From contig DIUT01000046.1 in the NCBI GenBank assembly GCA_002423105.1, positions 146,685 to 210,684 on the forward strand: a stretch of 64,000 bases of DNA, written 5' to 3'. Of this stretch, positions 51,725 to 60,132 are shown one piece after another. The notes beneath the pieces are model-generated. The model saw only the letters and a program-made list of their open reading frames with translations. It was not told where the DNA came from and made no database searches. Each line of letters starts with the position of its first letter. Within the stretch, counting starts at the first letter, position 1. A program made the translations under genes and the position numbers. Origin of the DNA: Geobacter sp. UBA6151. GTDB lineage: Bacteria; Desulfobacterota; Desulfuromonadia; Geobacterales; Pseudopelobacteraceae.

Positions 51725-53737
51725 ATGAACGTTGATCTCAGCCAATTTTATCAAGTGTTCTTCGATGAGAGCGCCGAGCACCTGGCAGAGATGGAGCAGA
51801 TATTTCTGGCCATTGATCCGGCAAATCCTGATGACGAAGAACTGAACGCCGTGTTCCGGGCGGCCCACTCCATCAAGGGCGGGGCCGGGACGTTTGGATT
51901 CCCGGATATGGCCGAAGTAACCCATACCCTTGAAACCCTGCTGGATAAGGTGCGGCATCACGAATTGGCGCTTACCAGGGAGATGGTGGATATTTTTTTG
52001 CTGGCAGGGGATGCCATAACCATGCTGCTGGCCGGGCATCGCGACGGTAGCGCGGTGGACAGGCAGGTAATTGATGAAGTCTGTGGAAAACTGGGCAACC
52101 TTTCCGACAGCAGCCTGGCTCAGACTGGTCAGACCAGTCTGACTGGTCTGACAGAAAAGAAAACAGAAGAACCATCATTAGCAACCTGGAAAATTGTCTT
52201 TACCCCGCCGCCGGACCTGTACACTCGCATGGTGCGCATGGAGCCGATCTTTGAAGAGCTGGCCAGCCTGGGCGACTTCAGCATTACTGCCGGGATTGAA
52301 TCCCACCACGAATTTGAAAAGTATGACCCGACCCGCTGTCTGGCTATCTGGGAGATGACCCTGACCACGAACCGCCCCAGGGAGGAGATTCTGGATATAT
52401 TCATGTTTGTGGCTGATGAGGAAGAGATGCGTATTGAAAAGCTTGATCAGCCCACAGATGTAGCAGCTCTTTCCGGAACGGAAGACAACAGCGTACTTAT
52501 GGGACGGCGTCAGTATGACAAAGACGAAACCGCTTCTGGCGCATTTGGCCGCAGAACAACGGAAAATGCCGAAGCTTCCTCAATCCGCGTTGGGGTATCC
52601 AAGGTGGATCAGTTGATCAACCAGATGGGAGAGTTGGTCATCACCCAGGCCATGCTGGCCCAGAGTGCCCGATGTATTGACCCGGTACTGTTTGAGGATC
52701 TGCATCGCGGTCTGTCGCTGCTGGAGCGCAATACCCGTGATCTGCAGGAAAGCGTCATGTCGATCCGGATGATGCCGATCAACTTTATTTTCAGCCGCTT
52801 TCCCCGTCTGGTGCGTGATCTGGCCGACAAGCTGGGCAAGCAGGTTGAGCTGAAGCTGGTGGGTGAAACCACGGAATTAGACAAAGGGCTGATTGAAAAG
52901 CTGGCCGACCCATTGACGCACCTGGTACGCAACAGCCTTGACCATGGCATAGAGTTACCTGACGAACGAATCGCAGCAGGTAAGTCACCCGGTGGCGTTA
53001 TCACCCTGAAAGCTTCACAGCAGGGGGGGCGGGTGGTGGTGGAAGTGGCGGATGACGGTGCAGGGCTTAACCGGGAAAAGATCCTGGCCAAGGCTGTGCA
53101 GAATGGGCTGGCAGTGACTGACACCATGAGCGATGAAGAGGTCTGGCAGCTGATCTTTGCCGCCGGTTTTTCAACCGCCGAGCAGGTGACTGATGTCTCA
53201 GGGCGCGGGGTGGGGATGGATGTGGTGATGAGAAACGTCAATGCCATGGGGGGGCGGGTCTCTGTTTTCTCCAATGCCGACAAGGGCAGCCGTGTGGTCA
53301 TATCCCTGCCGCTGACCCTGGCAATACTGGACGGGTTGTCGGTGCGGGTGGGCAAAGAAACCTTTATCGTGCCGCTCAACTCCATCATTGAGTCTTTGCA
53401 GCCGCGCATTGAAGACCTGAACGAAATCTGCCGCAACACGACCACGGTGCAGGTGCGGGGCGAATACATCCCGCTGATGCGCCTGGGGGATATCTTCTCC
53501 ATTTCCGGCGCCGCCGAGCGCCCTGAAGAGGCGGTGGTCATGCTGGTTGATGCCGAGGGAGAACATATTGCGTTGCTGGTGGATGAACTGCTGGGACAAC
53601 ACCAGGTGGTAATCAAGAGCCTGGAAACCAATTACCGCAAAGTGGATGGCAGCGCCGGGGCCACCATTCTTGGCGATGGCCGGGTGGCGCTGATTCTGGA
53701 TACGGTGGATATGGTGCGAATGTGGCGGAGTCAATAG
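51725..53737 (+). CDS. cheA: chemotaxis histidine kinase CheA
   Basis: A 670-residue kinase. HPt domain with His48 (AAHSIKGGAGTFGF), a middle P2-like region (about 155-245), P3 dimerisation (VDQLINQMGELVITQAM), P4 catalytic domain (HLVRNSLDHGIE, DDGAGL, GRGVGMDVV) and a C-terminal CheW-like P5. The linker after HPt is encoded by back-to-back copies of a 9-base palindrome (52121-52149). It phosphorylates CheY and CheB of the same cluster. Confidence 0.95.
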   Translation: MNVDLSQFYQVFFDESAEHLAEMEQIFLAIDPANPDDEELNAVFRAAHSIKGGAGTFGFPDMAEVTHTLETLLDKVRHHELALTREMVDIFLLAGDAITMLLAGHRDGSAVDRQVIDEVCGKLGNLSDSSLAQTGQTSLTGLTEKKTEEPSLATWKIVFTPPPDLYTRMVRMEPIFEELASLGDFSITAGIESHHEFEKYDPTRCLAIWEMTLTTNRPREEILDIFMFVADEEEMRIEKLDQPTDVAALSGTEDNSVLMGRRQYDKDETASGAFGRRTTENAEASSIRVGVSKVDQLINQMGELVITQAMLAQSARCIDPVLFEDLHRGLSLLERNTRDLQESVMSIRMMPINFIFSRFPRLVRDLADKLGKQVELKLVGETTELDKGLIEKLADPLTHLVRNSLDHGIELPDERIAAGKSPGGVITLKASQQGGRVVVEVADDGAGLNREKILAKAVQNGLAVTDTMSDEEVWQLIFAAGFSTAEQVTDVSGRGVGMDVVMRNVNAMGGRVSVFSNADKGSRVVISLPLTLAILDGLSVRVGKETFIVPLNSIIESLQPRIEDLNEICRNTTTVQVRGEYIPLMRLGDIFSISGAAERPEEAVVMLVDAEGEHIALLVDELLGQHQVVIKSLETNYRKVDGSAGATILGDGRVALILDTVDMVRMWRSQ

Positions 53738-53757
53738 CAACAGAAAAGGAGGGTACC

Positions 53758-54270
53758 ATGAGCATGGATGGACAGACGATTTTATCGGTTGAAGGCGGTG
53801 TCCGGGAGTATCTCACCTTTAGCCTGGGGAAGGTGGAATATGCCATGGATATACTGAAGGTACAGGAGATACGCGGCTACGATTCGGTGACCCATATGGC
53901 CAATACCCCTGACTTCATGAAAGGGGTCATCAACCTGCGGGGGGTGATTGTGCCGATCATCGACATGCGGATCAAGTTCAACCTGGGCAATGTGGTTTAC
54001 GACGAGTTTACGGTGGTGATCATCATCAATGTCCTGGGCCGGGTGATCGGCATGGTGGTGGATGGTGTTTCTGATGTGGTCACATTATCACCGGAACAGA
54101 TCAAGCCTGCCCCGGAATTCGGTTCCGGCATAAATTCCGAGTACATAACCGGTATGGGCACGGTCAACGAGCAGATGCTGGTTCTGGTGGATATCGAGCG
54201 CCTGATCGGCAGCGATGACATGCATTTGGTTGCTGCGGCTGATAATCATCTGCTGGATCTTGCTGCCTGA
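53758..54270 (+). CDS. cheW: coupling protein CheW
   Basis: A 170-residue CheW with EYLTFSLGKVEYAMDILKVQEI and the VINLRGVIVPIIDMR core. It links receptor to CheA P5. I chose the ATG at 53758 with GGAGGG upstream; the open frame reaches back into cheA. Confidence 0.93.
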   Translation: MSMDGQTILSVEGGVREYLTFSLGKVEYAMDILKVQEIRGYDSVTHMANTPDFMKGVINLRGVIVPIIDMRIKFNLGNVVYDEFTVVIIINVLGRVIGMVVDGVSDVVTLSPEQIKPAPEFGSGINSEYITGMGTVNEQMLVLVDIERLIGSDDMHLVAAADNHLLDLAA

Positions 54271-54290
54271 CTTAAGAAGAGGAACGCGCC

Positions 54291-54893
54291 ATGGCCTTTA
54301 CCTTTTTCATGCGTGACCTGCCGACCATCGAGCATGCAGCACATCACATGATTAAGCATGCTGCCGGTCGCAGTCGGATCAAGGTCTGGGATGCCGGCAG
54401 CGCTCTGGGGCAGGAAACCTATACCGTTGCCATGGTCCTTGCCGAACGGATGAACCGGTTTGCCTTCCAGAACCTGACCATAGATGCCACTGATTACGAT
54501 GAGGCCAACAACTTTGGTGATCATGTCACCAATGCAGTTTATACCCAGGACGAACTGCAACGGACTCCGGCAGAACTGGTGACAAAGTACTTTGAGCCGA
54601 CAGAAAAACCGGGGCACCTGCGGGTCAAGCCGCATCTGCGGGAACGGGTCCGCTTTCACTACCATGACCTGCTGTCGTTGCAGCCCACCGGGCAGGACTA
54701 CAGCCTGATTGTCTGCAAGAATGTGCTGCTCCATTTTCAACCGGAACAAAGGATTGAGGTGCTGAAAATGTTTCACCGGGCATTGACGCCGGGAGGGCTC
54801 TTTGCCTGCGAGAATACCCAGAAGATGCCTGTGGAACTTTCCGGGCAGTTTGAACAGGTGGTGCCGGATGCACAGCTGTTTTGTAAAAAGTAA
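54291..54893 (+). CDS. short CheR-like methyltransferase
   Basis: A 200-residue protein whose body matches the SAM-binding domain of CheR: VWDAGSALGQETYTVAMVLAE (compare WSCAASTGEEPYSMAI in the full CheR at 58180), then IDATDYDEANN, LIVCKNVLLHF and RALTPGGLFACEN. The N-terminal helical domain that grips the receptor is missing, and the glycine-rich loop is altered. It is probably a diverged, non-classical methyltransferase or a regulator. It lies between cheW and the receptor gene. Confidence 0.78.
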   Translation: MAFTFFMRDLPTIEHAAHHMIKHAAGRSRIKVWDAGSALGQETYTVAMVLAERMNRFAFQNLTIDATDYDEANNFGDHVTNAVYTQDELQRTPAELVTKYFEPTEKPGHLRVKPHLRERVRFHYHDLLSLQPTGQDYSLIVCKNVLLHFQPEQRIEVLKMFHRALTPGGLFACENTQKMPVELSGQFEQVVPDAQLFCKK

Positions 54894-54990
54894 CCTGAGA
54901 ACAGGTCGTTTTTTCGTCTAATCAAGAACTGATCAAATGGATACAGGCTGATCGCTTGCATACAGATCATAACCCATGGAGGTAATGAAC

Positions 54991-57900
54991 ATGCTTAAGA
55001 ATATGAAGATAGGTTCACGGCTGGGGTTTGGCTTCGGCATTATTATGGTGCTGCTGGTCGTCGTTGGCGGGTTTTCTATTGTTGAGATCAGCCAGTTGGG
55101 CAAAGAGCTGAACACCATAGTGTCGGACCGCTTTCCCAAGACCGTAGCGGCCAACGACATTATTGATCAGGTTAATGCGGCCGCACGAGCCTTGCGCAAT
55201 ATGGCCCTGCTCAAATCCACGCAGGATGTTGAAAAGGAATACCAGAGGATTCTGGAGGCGAGGAAGATCAATGGTGAAAAACTGAAGTACCTGGAAAGCA
55301 GTATTGCCGATGAAAAAGGGAAAACGCTGCTTAAGGCAATGAACGAAGTCATTCCGGATTACAGAAGGCAAACTGACGGGTATCTAGAGCTTTTGAAATC
55401 AGGTAAGCGCGATGCGGCATTGACACTCCTGATGGGAGATCTGCGTAGTTCGCAGAATGCTTTTAATGCGACAGTGAATGACCTCATCAAATACCAGACT
55501 GATATGGTGAATGAGGCTGGCAAGGAAGCAGCTAGTGAAGTTGCCAAAGCCAGAACAATTATTATCGGTCTGCTGATAGTGGCCTTGATTCTGGGTGGAA
55601 TGCTTGGCCTTTTGATAACGCGCTCCATAGTGCGGCCGGTAAATGCCTGTGTTGATGCAGCCAACAAGATCGCTGCCGGAGATACTGATGTGGTGCTGGA
55701 CACCACCAGCAAAGATGAGACTGGTGTTCTGCAGCAGGCCATGGCCAAGATGGTTGAAGCGATAAATGCTCTGATCAGGGATGCCGGAATGCTTTCGGAG
55801 GCTGCTGTGGCTGGTAAACTGGCTACCCGCGCTGATGCAAAAAAACATCAGGGTGATTTCCAGAAGATCGTTGAAGGGGTCAACCAGACTCTGGATGCTG
55901 TAATCGGCCCCCTGAATGTGGCTGCCGAGTATGTGGATCGGATCAGCAAAGGCGACATCCCGCCAAAGATTGTTGACAACTACAACGGTGATTTCAATGA
56001 GATCAAGAACAACCTGAATCAGTGCATCGAAGCGGTTAATGCTCTGGTGGCCGATGCCAACATGCTTTCCCTGGCAGCGGTTGAAGGCAAATTGGCTACC
56101 CGCGCCGATGCCAAGAAACATCAGGGTGATTTCCAGAAGATCGTTGAAGGGGTCAATCAGACTCTGGACGCCGTGATAGGCCCCCTGAACGTGGCTGCCG
56201 AGTATGTGGACCGGATCAGCAAGGGCGACATCCCGCCAAAGATTGTTGACAACTACAACGGTGATTTTAATGAGATCAAGAATAATCTGAATCAGTGTAT
56301 TGAGGCGGTAAATAACCTGGTGGCTGATGCAGTCATGCTTTCCAAGGCTGCTGTGGAAGGGAAGCTAGCCACCCGTGCCGATGCGAGCAAGCATCATGGC
56401 GATTTCCAGGCCATCGTACAGGGAGTCAACGAATGCCTCGATTCGGTGATCGGTCCTCTGAATGTTGCTGCCGAATATGTGGACCGGATCAGCAAAGGCG
56501 ATATTCCGCCGAAGATTGTTGACAACTACAATGGTGATTTCAATGAGATCAAGAACAACCTGAATCAGTGCATTGAAGCGGTTAATGCTCTGGTGGCCGA
56601 TGCCAACATGCTTTCCCAGGCAGCGGTTGAAGGCAAGCTGGCCACCCGCGCCGATGCCAGCAAGCATCTGGGCGATTTCCAGAAGATCGTTGAAGGGGTG
56701 AACCAGACTCTCGACGCCGTGATCGGCCCATTGAATGTTGCTGCCGAGTATGTGGACCGGATCAGCAAAGGGGATATTCCGCCGAAGATCATCGACAACT
56801 ACAACGGCGATTTCAATGAGATCAAAGTTAACCTGAATGTGCTGCTTGAGGCCATGAATACGGTGACGGAGGCTGCAACACAGATCGGGCTGGGCAACCT
56901 GTCGGTGGAGGTGCGTGAGCGTTCACCCCAGGATACGTTGATGCAGGCGTTGAGCCGTATGCTTGTGACACTTCGTGAACTGGCTAAAACTGCTGAAAAG
57001 ATAGCTGACGGTGATCTGACCGTAAACGTCAAGCCCGCCTCCGAAGACGATGCCATCGGCAATGCCTTTGCAACCATGGTAAGCAATCTGCGTGAGATCG
57101 TCGGCAATGTCGGTTCAAGTAGCGGCTCCATCGCCACTGCCACCAAACAGATCGCCACCGGTAACGCTGATCTGGCCCAGCGCACGGAGACACAAGCCTC
57201 ATCACTGGAAGAGATCGCTTCCAGCATGGAAGAGCTGACCTCCACTGTCAAACAGAACGCCGATAACTCGCAGCAGGCCAACCAGTTGGCCATTGATGCC
57301 AGTGATGTGGCGGTTAAAGGTGGGACGGTCATCACCCGTGTGGTGGATACCATGGAGTCCATCAGCGGCAGTTCCAAGAAGATTGCCGACATCATCTCGG
57401 TTATTGACGGTATTGCCTTCCAGACCAATATCCTGGCCTTGAACGCAGCGGTTGAGGCGGCGCGGGCCGGTGAGCAGGGCAGGGGATTTGCGGTGGTGGC
57501 CGGTGAAGTGCGTAACCTGGCCCAACGCAGCGCCGCAGCAGCCAAGGAGATAAAAGAGCTGATCAGTGATTCGGTGGACAAGGTGGGTAACGGCAGCAAG
57601 CTGGTGGGAGAGGCCGGCCAGACCATGCAGGAGATCGTCACCAGTATCAAGCGGGTGACCGACATCATGTCCGAAATCTCTGCGGCTTCGTTGGAACAAT
57701 CCAGCGGCATAGAACAGGTTAACACCGCCATTACCAGTATGGACGAGATAACCCAGCAAAACGCTTCGGTGGTGCAGGAGGCATCCTCAGCTGCGGCAGC
57801 ATTGGAAGAGCAGGCCCAACTGCTGGTTGAGGCGGTCAACCGCTTCAAGCTGGATGAAAGCCGCAAGGGGCAGCAGCACGAGGTGACCAGGATTCAGAAA

Positions 57901-58050
57901 CAGGAACCGCTGATCACCCAGGCCCACGCTGCTTCAAAGGTCGGCAAGCACGCTAAACCAGGAAGTACAGTCCCCAAGGCCAACGGCTACCACGCCACAG
58001 CGCCAATTGCCAAGGCAGTGGGACAAGATGGTGACTGGAACGAGTTTTAG
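54991..58050 (+). CDS. methyl-accepting chemotaxis protein with tandem HAMP repeats
   Basis: A 1019-residue receptor: membrane segments at about 12-34 and 190-212, a small periplasmic four-helix-type domain between, a HAMP domain, four tandem 91-residue repeats (55789-56880), two more HAMP units (NTVTEAATQIGLGNLSVEV; AEKIADGDLTVNV), and an MCP signalling domain (FQTNILALNAAVEAARAGEQG). Each repeat holds two HAMP-like halves (GKLATRADA…; GPLNVAAEYVDRISKGDIP…). The C-terminal DWNEF fits the aromatic-x-x-aromatic CheR/CheB tether. I chose the ATG at 54991, 8 bases after GGAGG. Confidence 0.93.
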   Translation: MLKNMKIGSRLGFGFGIIMVLLVVVGGFSIVEISQLGKELNTIVSDRFPKTVAANDIIDQVNAAARALRNMALLKSTQDVEKEYQRILEARKINGEKLKYLESSIADEKGKTLLKAMNEVIPDYRRQTDGYLELLKSGKRDAALTLLMGDLRSSQNAFNATVNDLIKYQTDMVNEAGKEAASEVAKARTIIIGLLIVALILGGMLGLLITRSIVRPVNACVDAANKIAAGDTDVVLDTTSKDETGVLQQAMAKMVEAINALIRDAGMLSEAAVAGKLATRADAKKHQGDFQKIVEGVNQTLDAVIGPLNVAAEYVDRISKGDIPPKIVDNYNGDFNEIKNNLNQCIEAVNALVADANMLSLAAVEGKLATRADAKKHQGDFQKIVEGVNQTLDAVIGPLNVAAEYVDRISKGDIPPKIVDNYNGDFNEIKNNLNQCIEAVNNLVADAVMLSKAAVEGKLATRADASKHHGDFQAIVQGVNECLDSVIGPLNVAAEYVDRISKGDIPPKIVDNYNGDFNEIKNNLNQCIEAVNALVADANMLSQAAVEGKLATRADASKHLGDFQKIVEGVNQTLDAVIGPLNVAAEYVDRISKGDIPPKIIDNYNGDFNEIKVNLNVLLEAMNTVTEAATQIGLGNLSVEVRERSPQDTLMQALSRMLVTLRELAKTAEKIADGDLTVNVKPASEDDAIGNAFATMVSNLREIVGNVGSSSGSIATATKQIATGNADLAQRTETQASSLEEIASSMEELTSTVKQNADNSQQANQLAIDASDVAVKGGTVITRVVDTMESISGSSKKIADIISVIDGIAFQTNILALNAAVEAARAGEQGRGFAVVAGEVRNLAQRSAAAAKEIKELISDSVDKVGNGSKLVGEAGQTMQEIVTSIKRVTDIMSEISAASLEQSSGIEQVNTAITSMDEITQQNASVVQEASSAAAALEEQAQLLVEAVNRFKLDESRKGQQHEVTRIQKQEPLITQAHAASKVGKHAKPGSTVPKANGYHATAPIAKAVGQDGDWNEF
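55789..56880 (+). repeat. four 273-bp tandem repeats within the MCP gene
   Basis: Units begin at 55789, 56062, 56335 and 56608. Long stretches are identical or nearly so between units at DNA level, which means recent duplication or gene conversion. Confidence 0.92.
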
Positions 58051-58077
58051 GGAATTATCAGCATTTTAAATCAGCTC

Positions 58078-58098
58078 CCCCTCCCTTGATGGGAGGGG
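58078..58098 (+). terminator. terminator / CTCCC palindrome after the MCP gene
   Basis: CCCCTCCC and GGGAGGGG form an 8-bp stem with a TTGAT loop and ACTTTTAA after it. It is the same type of palindrome as at the DUF559 gene. Confidence 0.6.
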
Positions 58099-58179
58099 AC
58101 TTTTAAGGACTTTTGCAAAAGCCTCTAGTAAAAAATGTTTGAGGCTGGTTTTGGAAGTACCCGCATCAAGGAGTAGGTT
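58099..58179 (+). other. spacer with small hairpins before cheR
   Basis: Contains the palindrome CTTTTGCAAAAG and AGCCTC…GAGGCT around an A-rich loop. AAGGAG precedes cheR. No ORF. Confidence 0.3.
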
Positions 58180-59088
58180 ATGGCACTGTTAGCGTCAACA
58201 TCAGGTTTCAAATTTGGAAGCGATCAGTACGAATTCAAATTCACGACCGATGACTTCAAGCGGATCAGCAGTCTGATCTACAAGCGCGCCGGCATCTGTC
58301 TTCCTCCCAAGAAGGCGGACATGGTCTACAACCGCATTTCCCGGCGTTTGCGCGTGCTGGGTCTTACTTCGTTTTCAGCATATCTGGATCATCTGACCAG
58401 CAGTGACAGCGCTGAATGGGGGCCGTTTGTCGGCTCGCTGACCACGCACCTGACCGCTTTTTTCCGTGAGGAGTATCATTTTGCAACCCTGGCAAGCCAC
58501 GCTGAAAAAAAAGCCTCACAAGGCAGGGTCAAGCTTTGGAGTTGCGCTGCATCCACCGGAGAAGAGCCGTATTCAATGGCAATCACCATGGCAGAGCAGT
58601 TTGGGACACTCTATCCGCCGGTTGATATTCTGGCAACGGATATTGATCCCGGGGTGCTTGAAACAGCCAGACGCGGAATCTACCCCCTTGAGCGGATCAA
58701 GTCCTTGTCCGACCGGATTGTGCGCAGTTACTTTCTGCGGGGTGGTGGCGACAACAAAGGCTTTGTCAGGATACGTCCCGAGTTGCAGAACATGATTACC
58801 TTTGAACCTCTCAATCTGCTGGCCCCGGTCTGGACCGTAAAGATGGGCTATGACGCAGTATTCTGCCGCAACGTTATGATCTATTTTGACCGGCAGACTC
58901 AGAAGCAAGTCCTGCAACATTTACAGCAATATTTGAAAGCTGACGGTCTTTTTTTTGCCGGTCACTCGGAAAATCTGGGTCATGTGGCAGAGCTATTCGA
59001 GTCATGCGGAGAGACCGTCTATCGCCCTCGAAATTCCAACGCTGAACTGTCTCCGGAAGCGGTATATGGCGAGGAATGTTACGCCTGA
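58180..59088 (+). CDS. cheR: chemotaxis protein methyltransferase CheR
   Basis: A 302-residue full-length CheR: N-terminal helical domain (DDFKRISSLIYKRAGICLPPKKADMVYNRISRRLRVLG), SAM-binding SCAASTGEEPYSMAI, the acidic DIDPGVLETARRGIYP strand and CRNVMIYFD. It methylates receptor glutamates, opposed by CheB. The DWNEF tether on the receptor gene just upstream gives it a docking site. Confidence 0.94.
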   Translation: MALLASTSGFKFGSDQYEFKFTTDDFKRISSLIYKRAGICLPPKKADMVYNRISRRLRVLGLTSFSAYLDHLTSSDSAEWGPFVGSLTTHLTAFFREEYHFATLASHAEKKASQGRVKLWSCAASTGEEPYSMAITMAEQFGTLYPPVDILATDIDPGVLETARRGIYPLERIKSLSDRIVRSYFLRGGGDNKGFVRIRPELQNMITFEPLNLLAPVWTVKMGYDAVFCRNVMIYFDRQTQKQVLQHLQQYLKADGLFFAGHSENLGHVAELFESCGETVYRPRNSNAELSPEAVYGEECYA

Positions 59089-59121
59089 AGACCCCTTAAA
59101 ACAATTTTGGGAGATGTCACC

Positions 59122-60132
59122 ATGAACGGTTTAAGAAATGAACAGATAGCTCATGCTGCGGTTGATGAGCACCGAGCCGGATTTTATTCTACAGACGGGA
59201 ATATAAACTGGGCGGCACAGGATGTTGCCCGTTATAACCCAGGAGAAGCACATGCCCGCACGGAAAGAGTTCAGCAATATGTCAGTTGCCTGGAAGCGTT
59301 CCTTATGCAGAAAAATCACGAGTCACACGAGATGCAGAGCAGTCTGAAGTCATCCATTGAGGAAGCGGAGCAAAAACTGGCAGAGCGTGAACGGGTCATG
59401 ATTCATCAGGCAGGTCATGCCGCAATGGGTAAAATGTTGGGTCTGGTGGCCCACAAATGGCGCCAACCGCTAAGTGTCATTTCGCTCCTGGTCCAGAACA
59501 TGAAAGATGCCTGGGAGTACGGCGAGTTTGACGGGGAACTGTTGGATGAAGCTATATTCAGCATCATGGAACAGGTAAACCGGCTGTCCCGAACCGTTGA
59601 TAATTTCAGTAGTTATCTGAATCCTTCGGGTTGCGCGGAATATTTCAATCCGAAGCAATGTGTGAAGGATATGGTGACATTGCTCTGTAACTGTTTTTCC
59701 AATTTCAGTGTTGTTGAAATATGCGATGAGGAACTGCCGGAAAAGGATATACAGGTTGCCGGTTTGCACTATGGTTTCCAGCAGGTGATGCATAATCTGC
59801 TGTGCAATGCCAACGATGCAATACATGAGCGGAAGCGCAGTTCAGGAGAAGCATTCAGTGGCCTGATCACGGTCTCATTCCAGCGTAGTAAAGATGATCT
59901 CGTCATCACGGTTACTGACAATGGTGGTGGTATTGATGATTCCATACGGGAACAGATATTTGAGCCATTTTTCAGCACGAAACAGAACAACGATGGATTC
60001 GGGGTTGGGCTGTACCTGTCAAAAATTATTATTGAGAACAGTATGGGCGGCAGTCTTTGGTGTGAAAATAGCGCCGATGGCGCTCTGTTTGCCGTCCGTC
60101 TCCCTGTTGCGCCTGCAGAGAGGAGATCCTGA
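59122..60132 (+). CDS. soluble histidine kinase of the chemotaxis cluster
   Basis: A 336-residue kinase with an unclassified N-terminus, a coiled coil (about 65-105), the His motif GLVAHKWRQPLSVISLL, N box LLCNANDAIHE, and GFGVGLYLSKIIIENSMGG. No membrane segment or PAS domain. It overlaps the HD-GYP regulator (TGATG), which is therefore its probable target. I chose the ATG at 59122 with GGGAG upstream; a TTG at 59107 is an alternative. Confidence 0.85.
   Translation: MNGLRNEQIAHAAVDEHRAGFYSTDGNINWAAQDVARYNPGEAHARTERVQQYVSCLEAFLMQKNHESHEMQSSLKSSIEEAEQKLAERERVMIHQAGHAAMGKMLGLVAHKWRQPLSVISLLVQNMKDAWEYGEFDGELLDEAIFSIMEQVNRLSRTVDNFSSYLNPSGCAEYFNPKQCVKDMVTLLCNCFSNFSVVEICDEELPEKDIQVAGLHYGFQQVMHNLLCNANDAIHERKRSSGEAFSGLITVSFQRSKDDLVITVTDNGGGIDDSIREQIFEPFFSTKQNNDGFGVGLYLSKIIIENSMGGSLWCENSADGALFAVRLPVAPAERRS

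Noticed and set aside
52609..53631. Ser/Arg-rich frame opposite cheA
   Set aside because: Antisense shadow; composition is that of reversed coding DNA.
55789..56880. CRISPR-like periodic repeats
   Set aside because: The 273-bp units are in-frame protein repeats without spacers.
56799..57866. Ser/Ala-rich frame opposite the MCP gene
   Set aside because: Antisense shadow of the signalling domain.
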